Source: Bacillota bacterium (GTDB lineage: Bacteria > Bacillota > Clostridia > Lutisporales > Lutisporaceae). From it: a DNA stretch of 11,646 nucleotides. The notes under the pieces were generated by a model that was not told where the DNA came from, searched no databases, and was given only the letters and a program-made list of their open reading frames with translations. Shown piece after piece: positions 1 through 7,569 of the stretch. Position 1 is the stretch's first letter; each line of letters starts with the position of its first letter. The DNA lies in NCBI GenBank assembly GCA_023230985.1, contig JALNWH010000059.1, positions 1 through 11,646 of the forward strand. Reading direction: 5' to 3'. The position numbers and the translations under genes were made by a program.

Positions 1-70
1 ACCCACGGTACCGTATCAGGGTACACACGATTTCCAGTCGTGCGCCTTAGACCAGCTCAGCCACCTTTCC
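1..70 (-). tRNA. tRNA-Ser (GGA anticodon), 3' end cut off by window edge
   Basis: Read on the minus strand, the sequence begins GGAAAGGTGGCTGAG at position 70, a normal serine tRNA acceptor strand and D arm. The anticodon stem CACGA/TCGTG encloses the loop CTGGAAA, giving anticodon GGA at 33-35 (decodes UCC and UCU). A long variable arm follows, with the complementary arms GTACC and GGTAC, as expected for a class II tRNA. The sequence stops inside the T arm at GTGGGT, so roughly the last 18-20 bases (rest of the T arm and the 3' acceptor strand) lie outside the window. The identity is secure from the anticodon together with the long variable arm. Confidence 0.95.
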
Positions 71-81
71 GTACAAAATTC

Positions 82-110
82 ATTATACATTGTTTTATTA
101 AGAATATCAA
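82..110 (-). promoter_or_regulatory. Sigma-A promoter of the serine tRNA
   Basis: On the minus strand there is a -35 box TTGATA (105-110) and a perfect -10 box TATAAT (82-87), separated by exactly 17 bases. The -10 lies 11 bases before the first base of the tRNA, so transcription would start at or just before the mature 5' end. Spacing and boxes are close to the housekeeping consensus. Confidence 0.8.
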
Positions 111-444
111 TGGTAAGTTTAATGTGGAAGTATATTGAGATAATGATAAATATAATTCTGTTTAATTGTTTTAAATGAATAAAGTATGTATTAATTTATA
201 TATTTAAATCTTAGCTATAAACAGCGGGAGGAAAAGAGTAAAGAAGCTAAAAGATGTAAGAAAAATTAAATAGAATTAATTATATTTTATGATATAATAC
301 TACGTGAAAGCTTGGACAAAACTAATTCTATATTATTTATATGATGATCGTTATTTCAAATATTCGAATAGTTTAACAATTTACAAATACTATATTAGTA
401 TAAGAATTACTATTTAAAGCAACTAAAATAAAAGGGGGTATATT
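111..444. other. AT-rich intergenic region, no gene seen
   Basis: This stretch lies between the divergent tRNA promoter and the flavin/ferredoxin fusion gene. It is very AT-rich with stops in every frame. A purine-rich patch with a Shine-Dalgarno-like core (GGGAGGAAAAGAG, about 226-238) has no usable reading frame behind it: the nearest ATG, at 253, is followed at once by TAA. The only other signal I support is a TATAAT box at 293-298, listed separately. No riboswitch, T-box or terminator could be recognised by eye. Confidence 0.6.
290..298 (+). promoter_or_regulatory. Possible extended -10 promoter for the TRAP gene cluster
   Basis: TGATATAAT matches the extended -10 consensus TGnTATAAT (TATAAT at 293-298). 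No good -35 box lies 16-18 bases upstream; the region reads approximately ATAGAA. If used, the transcript would start near 305 and carry a leader of about 140 bases before the first gene. In DNA this AT-rich such matches arise by chance, so this is a moderate call. Confidence 0.4.
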
Positions 445-1182
445 ATGCTATATACTGTAAAAGAAACACCGCATTTTGAAGGAAAAGAAATACTGTTTGG
501 CTTAGATGAAAGCAGCACTAATGAAGAGATTAAAGAAAAAGCATTTCAACTTCTGAAAAAAATTAGGAGTATGCCTGCAGGAACTGTGAAAGATGGTTTG
601 CCGGAATCAAGGGTTATTGATTTTTGCTTGCTATCCGATGGATTTTTTTACTTCATAGCTTCAAAAGGCAAAAACTTGCATAAACAATTAATGGATGTTC
701 CTTATATTGTACTAAGCGAACGCATAGAAAGATGGTATAGCATCCGTATGTTGGCTCATGTAACTCCAATTATGGACAAGAAAGTATGGGATGAATTTTT
801 CCTTTATAACAAAGGCACTGCTTCTATGTATGCATCTAATATGCATCTGCTAGAATTATTTAAACTTGATGCAGGGGAAGGTGAAATATTCCACCTTTAT
901 GCGGATGAACGTTTAAAGAGGGCAAGATTTGCATTTGGCGGTATGGAAGTAAAACCTATGAACTATACTATTAATGATAATTGTACAGCTTGTGGTAATT
1001 GTCTTGAAGCATGCGTTGAGCGAGCCATTGTGGAAGATGGGGATAAGTATAGAATATCTCATATGGATTGTAATGATTGCGGTAAATGTTATGTAGTTTG
1101 TCCGGCTGAAGCTATTGATTGTAGATTGTACAGTGAAGAATGGCACGAAAGAATGATGAAAAGTTTAGAATTGAATGATTGA
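445..1182 (+). CDS. Pyridoxamine 5'-phosphate oxidase-like (flavin split barrel) protein fused to a 2[4Fe-4S] ferredoxin domain
   Basis: This is a 245-residue, probably cytoplasmic redox protein. Residues about 35-140 resemble the pyridoxamine-phosphate-oxidase-like FMN-binding split barrel, judged from the pattern around RVIDFCLLSDGFFYFIASKG and the general layout. The C-terminal 70 residues are a clear bacterial ferredoxin domain with two cluster motifs: C180, C183, C186, C190 and C209, C212, C215, C219, each CxxCxxCxxxC, the second ending in CP. The ferredoxin call is firm and the flavin call rests on family resemblance. The start is ATG behind AAAGGGGG (431-438) with 6 bases of spacing. 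It lies 59 bases before dctP on the same strand with no terminator between, so it is probably co-transcribed with the transporter. The reaction and electron partner are unknown; electron transfer between flavin and clusters is inference. Confidence 0.85.
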   Translation: MLYTVKETPHFEGKEILFGLDESSTNEEIKEKAFQLLKKIRSMPAGTVKDGLPESRVIDFCLLSDGFFYFIASKGKNLHKQLMDVPYIVLSERIERWYSIRMLAHVTPIMDKKVWDEFFLYNKGTASMYASNMHLLELFKLDAGEGEIFHLYADERLKRARFAFGGMEVKPMNYTINDNCTACGNCLEACVERAIVEDGDKYRISHMDCNDCGKCYVVCPAEAIDCRLYSEEWHERMMKSLELND

Positions 1183-1241
1183 ACTTGATATTTTTTCTAA
1201 AATCTAAGTTTAAAATAAAATGAATGAAAGGGTGTTGAATA

Positions 1242-2312
1242 ATGAAAAGAAAATTAAGTTTGCTATTAGCAATGATTCTTATTGTCACTTTATCTCTTAT
1301 GGCTTGCGGTAAGACTCCTGAGAGTCAACCCGAGGGCGATAACGGTGAAGAAAACGGAGAAGGTGTTATCCAAGAAACAAGAACTATAAAGCTTGGACAT
1401 TCGGGGCCTCCCGGTTCAAGTCTTGATGTAGTAGTACAGAATATTGCGGAAGAAGTAGAAAAGAGGACTGACGGAGCACTTATTATTGAAATCTATCCCG
1501 GTGCGCAGCTTGGAGATGAAGGTGTAATGCTGGATTCACTTATGAGCGGTACTCTTGATATGGATTTAGCCGGTACACCTATTATGGCGAATGTTATGCC
1601 GGAATTTAATATGTTGAGTATGCCTTTCCTATTTAGAAATACCGACGAATTTTTCGATATTGTAAATACTGATGATTTTATAGCCAAATCCAACGCAATC
1701 ACTAATCCTAAAGGAATTGTACTTTTAGGTTATCCTAATGGTGAAATGCGCGGTTTATCAAATGTTAAGCGTGAAGTCAGGACTCCTGCTGATTTAAAAG
1801 GTTTAAATATCCGTGTTATGAACGGGCCTTTGTATACCGATATGTTTAAAGCCTTAGGTGCAATGACGACAACACTTTCTTTTGGTGAAGTTTATTCTGC
1901 ACTCCAACAAGGTGTTATAGATGGAGAAGATAACGGAATCAATATGCTTGATATGATGAAGTTTATGGAAGTTGAAAAGTTCCACACTGTCCTTGGCCAT
2001 ACCATTCAGACAAATCCTTTATTAATTAATAAACAACTATGGGATAGTCTATCTGAAGAACATCGCAACGTCATTCAAGAAGTAGTGACAGAAGAAGCAA
2101 AAGCCTATCCTACAAAAGTTTTAGAGCCTCAAATAGCAGCTTCAAAGAAAGTTGTTGAAGAAAACGGAGTAAAGGTAATTATGGAATTAACCCAAGACGA
2201 ATATCAAGCCTTTAAAGATGCTGTTGAACCTGTATATGACAAGTATAAACCGCAAATTGGCGATGATTTTTATCAATATGTAATGGATAAGATTTCAGAC
2301 TATCGTAAATAG
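1242..2312 (+). CDS. dctP: TRAP transporter solute-binding lipoprotein (DctP family)
   Basis: This is the extracytoplasmic substrate-binding subunit of a TRAP transporter, 356 residues. It starts with a lipoprotein signal: positive MKRK, a hydrophobic core (residues 5-20) and a lipobox ending LMAC with Cys22 as the lipidated residue. A flexible acidic linker (about 26-45) follows, as expected for a protein tethered outside a single membrane. DctP hallmarks follow: KLGHSGPPGSSLD near 50-62, YPGAQLGDE at 85-93, MPFLF at 127-131, GEMRGLSN with Arg170, and the segment containing Arg191 (IRVMNG). By position Arg191 should be the conserved arginine that grips the substrate carboxylate. Next comes the FGEVYSALQQGVIDGEDN block, 214-231. 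The substrate cannot be read from sequence; a carboxylate-bearing solute is typical of the family. AAAGGGTG precedes the ATG start. Confidence 0.95.
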   Translation: MKRKLSLLLAMILIVTLSLMACGKTPESQPEGDNGEENGEGVIQETRTIKLGHSGPPGSSLDVVVQNIAEEVEKRTDGALIIEIYPGAQLGDEGVMLDSLMSGTLDMDLAGTPIMANVMPEFNMLSMPFLFRNTDEFFDIVNTDDFIAKSNAITNPKGIVLLGYPNGEMRGLSNVKREVRTPADLKGLNIRVMNGPLYTDMFKALGAMTTTLSFGEVYSALQQGVIDGEDNGINMLDMMKFMEVEKFHTVLGHTIQTNPLLINKQLWDSLSEEHRNVIQEVVTEEAKAYPTKVLEPQIAASKKVVEENGVKVIMELTQDEYQAFKDAVEPVYDKYKPQIGDDFYQYVMDKISDYRK

Positions 2313-2319
2313 ATAGACC

Positions 2320-2349
2320 AAGTAAGCGGCAGATAACTGTCGCTTACTT
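2320..2349 (+). promoter_or_regulatory. Strong intercistronic stem-loop between dctP and dctQ
   Basis: The left arm AAGTAAGCGGCAG (2320-2332) pairs with the right arm CTGTCGCTTACTT (2337-2349), giving 13 pairs including one G-U around an ATAA tetraloop. It begins 8 bases after the dctP stop. What follows is AAATTTATACC, not a T-run, so it is not a standard intrinsic terminator. In binding-protein transporter operons such hairpins commonly protect the upstream message from 3' exonucleases or partly reduce downstream expression, giving more binding protein than membrane subunits. That role is inferred here. Confidence 0.75.
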
Positions 2350-2378
2350 AAATTTATACCTAAAGGAGGGCTTTAAAA

Positions 2379-2891
2379 TTGGGAAAAGTGAAAAGCATTT
2401 TTCATAAACTTGAAATGGCAGTCATTGTAACACCCCTTTTTTTCCTCTGTATTCTAATTGTGGCCCAAGTTATAATGCGTTTCCTATTTGATGAAGGGAT
2501 TCATTGGCTTGAAGAGTTTGGAAGATATGTACTGGTTTATAGTACTTTTATCGGTGCAAGTATTGCGATAAGAAGTGACGAGCATCCTAGGATGACGGCT
2601 ATTCTTATAGTTTTACCGCATAAAGCCAAGTATGCTGTATATTTATTAGGTGATTTGATTTGTGCTTTTATACTGGCAGTTTTGGATTATTACGCTTGGA
2701 TACAGGTTATGAATGTTTTTAGATGGGGTACACGTACCTCGACTTTGCCATTACCTATGTGGATTATATATGCTATTTTTCCTGTAACATTGATTGCTAT
2801 GTCTATTCGTTTTATAATTTCTGCTAAAGATAATTTTATCTCTCTTATAAAACCTGATGAAGGAGAGAAAGGGGATGAAGTTAAATGTTAG
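2379..2891 (+). CDS. dctQ: TRAP transporter small membrane subunit (DctQ family), TTG start
   Basis: This is the four-helix small permease subunit, 170 residues, which pairs with DctM in the cytoplasmic membrane. Hydrophobic segments lie at about 14-34, 48-65, 85-108 and 126-147. The family signature between helices 1 and 2 is clear: W43-x-EEFGRY, then GASIAIRSDEHPRM (59-72), where the acidic pair, Arg and His are typical of DctQ. The start is TTG at 2379. AAAGGAGGG at 2362-2370 sits 8 bases before it, and the next in-frame candidate, GTG at 2388, is too far away. The last codons overlap the start of dctM by 7 bases, which implies translational coupling. The stem-loop upstream probably tunes its level relative to dctP. 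Confidence 0.93.
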   Translation: MGKVKSIFHKLEMAVIVTPLFFLCILIVAQVIMRFLFDEGIHWLEEFGRYVLVYSTFIGASIAIRSDEHPRMTAILIVLPHKAKYAVYLLGDLICAFILAVLDYYAWIQVMNVFRWGTRTSTLPLPMWIIYAIFPVTLIAMSIRFIISAKDNFISLIKPDEGEKGDEVKC

Positions 2892-4153
2892 TTGCATTAT
2901 TCTTTTTTATACTGCTTGGCATGGGTATTCCCATTGCTTTTGTGGTTTTGGTAGCTTCTACATTAGGTATTTGGATTTATTCGGGTACTTCCCTACAGAT
3001 AGTGATACAAACATTGTATAGCGGATTAAATAATTATATACTTCTTGCTATTCCTTTTTTTATTATGTCCGGTGCCATTGCAGCCAAAGGTAATACGTCT
3101 AAATATTTAATAAAGGTGATGAAATTATTTTTTGGTAGGCTATATGGAGGCAGTTTGATAGGAGCGATTTTGGCATGTACCTTTTTTGCGGCTATTTCCG
3201 GTTCAAGCATTGCTACGATTATAGCTATAGGCAGCTTGGTCATTCCTTCTATGCTGGAAGAAGGTTATCCTGATAAAATGCCTATAGGCGTTATTACAGC
3301 CGGAGGTTCCTTGGGGATTTTGATTCCTCCTAGTGCCCCTATGATTGGCTTATGTGTAGCAATGGGTACCTCTGTAAGTGCATTATTTGCAGCAGGCTTT
3401 ATCCCGGGGCTTTTATTGGCTGCTGTATGGATTGCCTATGCTTTGATTGCATCCAGGAAAATGAAGGTGGGCAAAAGGGAAACCTATACTTTTAAAGAAT
3501 CTCTTAAAATTCTTTTTAAAGCAATACCTGCTCTATTGTTTCCGGGAATAGTCTTAGGCGGCATTTATTTAGGTTTTGCTACACCTACTGAAGCAGCTGC
3601 TATATCAGTTGTATATGTAATATTAGTGGAGCTTTTTATTTATAGAACTATTAAAATTTCCGATTTGTTTGAAAGTCTTTATAAGTCATTGGTTACTTCA
3701 GCTACTATGACTTTTATTGTTGCTTGTGCCGCCATTATTACTTGGTTTGTAACGACACAACAGCTTCCTGCTATGATAAACAGCTTTATAACTGCTACAG
3801 TTTCTTCAAAAACAGCATTTATGTTATTACTATTTGTTTTGTTTTTCATAGTAGGTTGTTTTATGGATTTATTTGCCATGCTAATTATTTTAGGACCTAT
3901 CTTAGCTCCTACTTTGGCAGGTTTTAACATTGACCCCATTCACTTTGGTATAATATGTATCATGACGACACAGATAGCATTTTTGACTCCGCCCTTTGGT
4001 TTGAATCTGTTTGTTTCTATGGGCTTGACTAAAAAAGGATTGTGGGAGACATCATATGCTACAATGCCATATACGATTTTGCTAGCGGCTGTAACATTGA
4101 TTATAATGTTTGTTCCGCAAATAACCTTATGGCTGCCTAGTGTTTTAAAATAA
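2885..4153 (+). CDS. dctM: TRAP transporter large membrane subunit (DctM family)
   Basis: This is the 422-residue transport subunit, full length for the family (about 425), with roughly a dozen hydrophobic segments. Conserved blocks are LLAIPFFIMSGAI (53-65), FFAAISGSSIATIIAIGSLV (100-119), GSLGILIPPSAPMI (141-154), FATPTEAAAI (231-240) and TPPFGLNLF (368-376). These are the DctM elements that form the moving transport domain and ion sites in the ion-transporter superfamily. With DctP and DctQ it makes a complete secondary importer driven by an ion gradient (usually Na+) rather than ATP. ATG at 2885 lies inside the end of dctQ, with purine-rich GAAGGAGAGAAAGGGG (about 2859-2874) as its binding region. 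An intrinsic terminator follows 19 bases after the stop. Confidence 0.96.
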   Translation: MLVALFFFILLGMGIPIAFVVLVASTLGIWIYSGTSLQIVIQTLYSGLNNYILLAIPFFIMSGAIAAKGNTSKYLIKVMKLFFGRLYGGSLIGAILACTFFAAISGSSIATIIAIGSLVIPSMLEEGYPDKMPIGVITAGGSLGILIPPSAPMIGLCVAMGTSVSALFAAGFIPGLLLAAVWIAYALIASRKMKVGKRETYTFKESLKILFKAIPALLFPGIVLGGIYLGFATPTEAAAISVVYVILVELFIYRTIKISDLFESLYKSLVTSATMTFIVACAAIITWFVTTQQLPAMINSFITATVSSKTAFMLLLFVLFFIVGCFMDLFAMLIILGPILAPTLAGFNIDPIHFGIICIMTTQIAFLTPPFGLNLFVSMGLTKKGLWETSYATMPYTILLAAVTLIIMFVPQITLWLPSVLK

Positions 4154-4172
4154 GGCTTAAAAAGATATAAAG

Positions 4173-4208
4173 AACATCCCTTGGAATAGTTCCTCGGGAT
4201 GTTTTTTA
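4173..4208 (+). terminator. Intrinsic terminator of the TRAP operon
   Basis: AACATCCC (4173-4180) pairs with GGGATGTT (4196-4203). Inside, GGAA and TTCC form a further short stem around TAG. A run of six T (4202-4207) follows directly. The position just after dctM fits the end of the transport operon. Confidence 0.88.
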
Positions 4209-4262
4209 TTCATTCAATAAAATTGTATTCAATGAGAAGGGAATGTGTTTTACGACTTTATT

Positions 4263-4292
4263 TTTAGAATTGGTAATTTTTTATGCTATAAT
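4263..4292 (+). promoter_or_regulatory. Sigma-A promoter (extended -10) of the CotH-ZIP-HEPN/CBS-RtcB operon
   Basis: A perfect TATAAT (4287-4292) is preceded by TGC, giving the extended -10 TGCTATAAT. A partial -35 box TTTAGA (4263-4268) lies 18 bases upstream. It sits between the dctM terminator and the CotH gene and would give a leader of about 110 bases. That leader contains ATTGTAG twice (4336-4342, 4346-4352) and a weak inverted repeat (ATTGTA at 4346, TACAAT at 4373). Confidence 0.65.
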
Positions 4293-4409
4293 GTACTAAA
4301 TAGAGCTTGATTGCTATTATAAATAGATATATTACATTGTAGTATATTGTAGGGTTGGAGAATGGTACCGATTACAATACAGATAAAAAAGTGAAGGAGT
4401 TTAGTGAAA

Positions 4410-5999
4410 ATGAGTAAGAAAAAGCAAATAGTCTTTTATTCGATTATACCTATTATTGCACTGTCAGTTTTTATAAACACAATAGATAATAAGAGTACAG
4501 ATAAGCAGCAAGATACAGCAAAAATAAAGAATATGGTAACTGTAAAAGAATTTGAAAAAGGTGAAATATCAAAGATACAAAATAGATCAAATATAATACA
4601 TAATATTGCTACAATTAATCTGGAAAAGCAAACAAAGGGAAAATCATCCGGATATGAGAACAAACCGGAAATCACCTATGATGATAAGTTTAAGAGCAGC
4701 AATATAATTATTCATGAAGATATTATTATATTCCCTGAACCTGCAGGTTTAATAGATATACAAATAGATACATTAGAAAACCCTTTACCGAATTCTAAAG
4801 CAGAAGGAGATTTGCCGGTGATGCTAAAACTTACCACTGGAGGGGCTTCTTTGAGCACTTATGGTAAAATAAAGGTGCAGGGCTCGTCAACAGCTATATG
4901 GCCAAAGAAAAACTGGACATTAAAATTTTATTCAGATGAGGAAAGGACTAATGAATTAAGGTTAAAGATTGGAAATTCCATAGCATCGGATAAATGGATT
5001 GCTAAAGCTGAATGGATTGATCCAACCATGCTTCGCAACGCATTATCGTATAGGTTGTGGGAAGGAATGGTAAAGAGCAGAAAGGATTTTCCCCAGTATG
5101 AAGTGGATTATGCTTGGATAGGAAAAAATAATATGTATGAAGGTGTCCAAACAGGGGCTCAAGGGTTTCCTAGGACATATCCGGCCATTGTGAAGGTAAA
5201 TGGAAATCATTATGGTATATCATTATTTGTTCTGGGACATGACCCTAGAAATTTTAATATAGACAAAGACAATCCCAAACATATGTATATGGAGTTTGAT
5301 GCCCGATTCGGGTATACAAGTGTAAAGACTTGGGACAAGTTTTCTGCGGAGGGAATTAATCAATGGATTGACGGATACCATCCAAAAAATGAAGATATGA
5401 GCGAAGTACAACGGGAAGCGATAGATGCATTGGGCAAACTTATTAACGGTTCTTTGGATAATTTTATAGAAAGTTTTGATAAGCATTTGGATAAAAGGAA
5501 TATGATTGATATGCTTTTGTTTATGGAAGCAATTTATGACTGGGATGCAGTTGCACAAGATATTGAAATGGTTACATATGATTTGGAAAAGTGGTACATG
5601 CTTCCATGGGATAAGGATACCAGCTTTGGGCTGTTTTACGATGGGAGCGGTCTATTGGAAAATAGGGAGACGAAGATATTGATAAATTGTGAATCCGAAG
5701 ATCCTGCGCAAAAACCTTGGTATAAGACCTATCATGCATTTAAGCCGGAAATAGAAGCTCGATATGCAGAATTAAGAAATGAAAATATATTCAGCGGCTA
5801 TTATTTATATAAAATAGCAGGGGAAATTACAAAGAAAATACCTAAGGAGATATGGGAAGCGGAGAGGCTCAGATGGGAAAAGGATGAAAGACCTTCCTTG
5901 GATGAAACAAGTACATATCAAGTTATATCATGGTTTGAAAAACGTTTGGAAATGCTGGATGAGCATTTTAACTATAAGGTCACGGAGGAACATAAATAA
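4410..5999 (+). CDS. CotH kinase family protein, membrane-anchored
   Basis: This is a protein of 529 residues with one N-terminal hydrophobic segment (about 7-24) after MSKKK, fitting a signal anchor with the rest outside the cytoplasm. A low-complexity linker (about 25-100) precedes the CotH domain. CotH landmarks are GSSTAIWPKKNWTLKF (158-173, with the Lys pair expected near ATP), WIDPTMLRNALSYRLW (202-217), GNHYGISLF (265-273), YDWDAVAQD (376-384) and the metal-binding type motif PWDKDTSFG (399-407). CotH of Bacillus phosphorylates spore coat proteins. Homologues also occur in non-spore contexts, so a coat role is only possible here. Where many family members have Asn in the motif after the conserved D-W, this one reads Gln383-Asp384. 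ATG at 4410 is preferred, 10 bases after AAGGAG (4394-4399); GTG at 4404 would add two residues but sits only 4 bases from it. It is the first gene of a four-gene operon. Confidence 0.85.
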   Translation: MSKKKQIVFYSIIPIIALSVFINTIDNKSTDKQQDTAKIKNMVTVKEFEKGEISKIQNRSNIIHNIATINLEKQTKGKSSGYENKPEITYDDKFKSSNIIIHEDIIIFPEPAGLIDIQIDTLENPLPNSKAEGDLPVMLKLTTGGASLSTYGKIKVQGSSTAIWPKKNWTLKFYSDEERTNELRLKIGNSIASDKWIAKAEWIDPTMLRNALSYRLWEGMVKSRKDFPQYEVDYAWIGKNNMYEGVQTGAQGFPRTYPAIVKVNGNHYGISLFVLGHDPRNFNIDKDNPKHMYMEFDARFGYTSVKTWDKFSAEGINQWIDGYHPKNEDMSEVQREAIDALGKLINGSLDNFIESFDKHLDKRNMIDMLLFMEAIYDWDAVAQDIEMVTYDLEKWYMLPWDKDTSFGLFYDGSGLLENRETKILINCESEDPAQKPWYKTYHAFKPEIEARYAELRNENIFSGYYLYKIAGEITKKIPKEIWEAERLRWEKDERPSLDETSTYQVISWFEKRLEMLDEHFNYKVTEEHK

Positions 6000-6788
6000 A
6001 TGAGTGGTTTGGTTGAATTAGCAGTGATAGTTTTAATCCCACTTTTAGGGACATCCTTGGGGGCTGCCGGAGTCTATTTTATGAAAGATGAAATGAATAT
6101 GAACCTGCAGCGTTGGTTGTTGGGTTTTGCCGGAGGTGTAATGACCGCTGCTTCAGTATGGTCGCTATTAATACCCTCGATGGAATTATCAGGTTTTAGC
6201 GAGCATTTTTCCTTTATACCTGCTGCAGTCGGTTTTCTTTTAGGGATGGGATTCTTGCTGTTACTGGATATAACTGTTCCGCATCTTCACATTAACGAAG
6301 ATGAGCCGGAAGGGATAGAGAGCGGCTTTGGCAATACCGCAATGCTGATGTTTGCGGTGACTCTACATAATATACCCGAAGGAATGGCTGTAGGTGTTTT
6401 ATTTGCCGGCTATTTAGCCGGTAGCACGGGAATAGCATTTTCAACTGTATTAGCATTGACAATAGGCATTGCAATACAAAACTTTCCCGAAGGGGCTATT
6501 ATTTCTATGCCCCTTAAGAGTGAAGGACATTCAAAAAATAAATCATTTGTTTATGGTGTGCTTAGCGGTGCAGTGGAGCCTGTAGCTGCAGCTATAACAA
6601 TTATCGCTACTAAATTTGTTGAGCCTTTGCTGCCTTATTTTTTATCTTTTGCAGCGGGAGCCATGATATATGTTGTTGTGGAAGAACTTATACCGGAGAC
6701 TGCCTGCGGAGAACATTCCAATCTCGGTGTAATTGGTTTTGCCATTGGTTTTACATTGATGATGATACTGGATGTAGCCTTGGGTTAG
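6000..6788 (+). CDS. ZIP family divalent metal transporter
   Basis: This is a 262-residue polytopic membrane protein with about eight hydrophobic segments. The two ZIP signature helices are plain: HNIPEG at 123-128 and QNFPEG at 160-165, which hold the His, Asn and Glu metal ligands of the transport path. The usual E193 (GAVEP) and the VVEELIPE motif (226-233) follow. A short acidic loop with HLHINEDEPEG (95-105) precedes helix 4 and may help collect metal. The family imports Zn2+, and often Fe2+ or Mn2+; selectivity cannot be read here. The ATG follows the stop of the CotH gene directly (0 bases between), with GGAGG at 5984-5988 inside the previous gene, so translation is probably coupled. 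Its place before rtcB raises the possibility of Mn2+ supply. Confidence 0.93.
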   Translation: MSGLVELAVIVLIPLLGTSLGAAGVYFMKDEMNMNLQRWLLGFAGGVMTAASVWSLLIPSMELSGFSEHFSFIPAAVGFLLGMGFLLLLDITVPHLHINEDEPEGIESGFGNTAMLMFAVTLHNIPEGMAVGVLFAGYLAGSTGIAFSTVLALTIGIAIQNFPEGAIISMPLKSEGHSKNKSFVYGVLSGAVEPVAAAITIIATKFVEPLLPYFLSFAAGAMIYVVVEELIPETACGEHSNLGVIGFAIGFTLMMILDVALG

Positions 6789-6806
6789 TTTTAAAGGAGG
6801 GTTTTA

Positions 6807-7550
6807 ATGAATAAAGATAAATCCAATGCAGATAAATTTTTAATTATATATAATGAACTGGATAGGCATATGCGTACTTGTCTAAAAGCAAAGCCGGGAA
6901 CCCCAAATTCTCATTTAATAAAACTAATGGCTAAAAGCAATAGGGTTTTTTCAAGGTATAAAGAGGATTTATTAGCATTTTCAAGGCTGAGGAATGCTAT
7001 AATCCATAATCCATATAAAAAAGATGCAGAACCAATAGCTGAACCTCATGATAATGTGATAAAAAGATACGAAGAAATATTAGAAAAACTTACATGTCCG
7101 CCCTCGGCGTTAAGCACTGTTGCTGTACCTAGGAAAAAAATTTTTACCACAGATATGGAATCAAAGGTTTTTGATGTAATGAGGGTTATGCTAATTAATT
7201 CCTATACTCATGTACCCGTAGTATATAATGATAGGATGATAGGTGTATTTAGTGAGAAGACTGTGTTTACATATTTAGCAGAAAAATCAAAACAAAAAGA
7301 TGTTGTAATAACAAGAGATATACAAATCAGCGAGTTCAAGGATTTTATTGAATTTGAGGGAAATGAAAGTGAATATTATGAGTTTGTTTCCAAGGAGACC
7401 CTATTATTAGATGTAGAAAAGCTATTTCAAAAAGACTTAAAGAATAATAAACGTTTGGCTGTGGTATTCATAACGGAAAATGGAAGACAAGGCGAAAAGC
7501 TGCTTGGTCTGGTAACCATCTGGGATATAGTTAATAAAGGTCAAGATTAG
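6807..7550 (+). CDS. HEPN-like domain fused to a CBS domain pair
   Basis: This is a soluble protein of 247 residues without signal or membrane segment. The N-terminal 95 residues look all-helical, starting FLIIYNELDRHMR (11-23) and ending a helix with SRLRNAIIHNPY (59-70). Arg62-x4-His67 followed by Asn matches the R-x4-6-H active-site motif of HEPN ribonucleases. Residues about 100-165 and 190-245 form two CBS motifs: the first carries THVPVVYNDRMIGVFSE (134-150), the second LAVVFITE and LLGLVTIWDIV (232-242). CBS pairs usually bind adenine nucleotides or similar ligands and gate an attached domain. The CBS call is firm; the HEPN call rests on one motif plus helical character, and an inactive protein-binding role is possible. 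A strong AAAGGAGGG (6793-6801) lies 5 bases before the ATG. The gene sits 18 bases after the ZIP gene and 19 before rtcB. Confidence 0.8.
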   Translation: MNKDKSNADKFLIIYNELDRHMRTCLKAKPGTPNSHLIKLMAKSNRVFSRYKEDLLAFSRLRNAIIHNPYKKDAEPIAEPHDNVIKRYEEILEKLTCPPSALSTVAVPRKKIFTTDMESKVFDVMRVMLINSYTHVPVVYNDRMIGVFSEKTVFTYLAEKSKQKDVVITRDIQISEFKDFIEFEGNESEYYEFVSKETLLLDVEKLFQKDLKNNKRLAVVFITENGRQGEKLLGLVTIWDIVNKGQD

Positions 7551-7569
7551 AATTAAATAGGTGAGGTTA

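Noticed and set aside
1183..1241. Separate promoter for dctP (TTGATA at 1185-1190)
   Set aside because: No acceptable -10 box lies 16-18 bases downstream, so co-transcription from upstream is simpler.
4362..4394. Ten-codon mini-frame (MVPITIQIKK) in the leader of the CotH gene, ending at its ribosome site
   Set aside because: The GGAG before it is only a couple of bases from the ATG, the peptide is short, and no regulatory codon run is seen. It is likely chance.
5223..5558. Minus-strand open frame of 111 codons inside the CotH gene
   Set aside because: It is a shadow frame opposite conserved CotH motifs, with no initiation signals.
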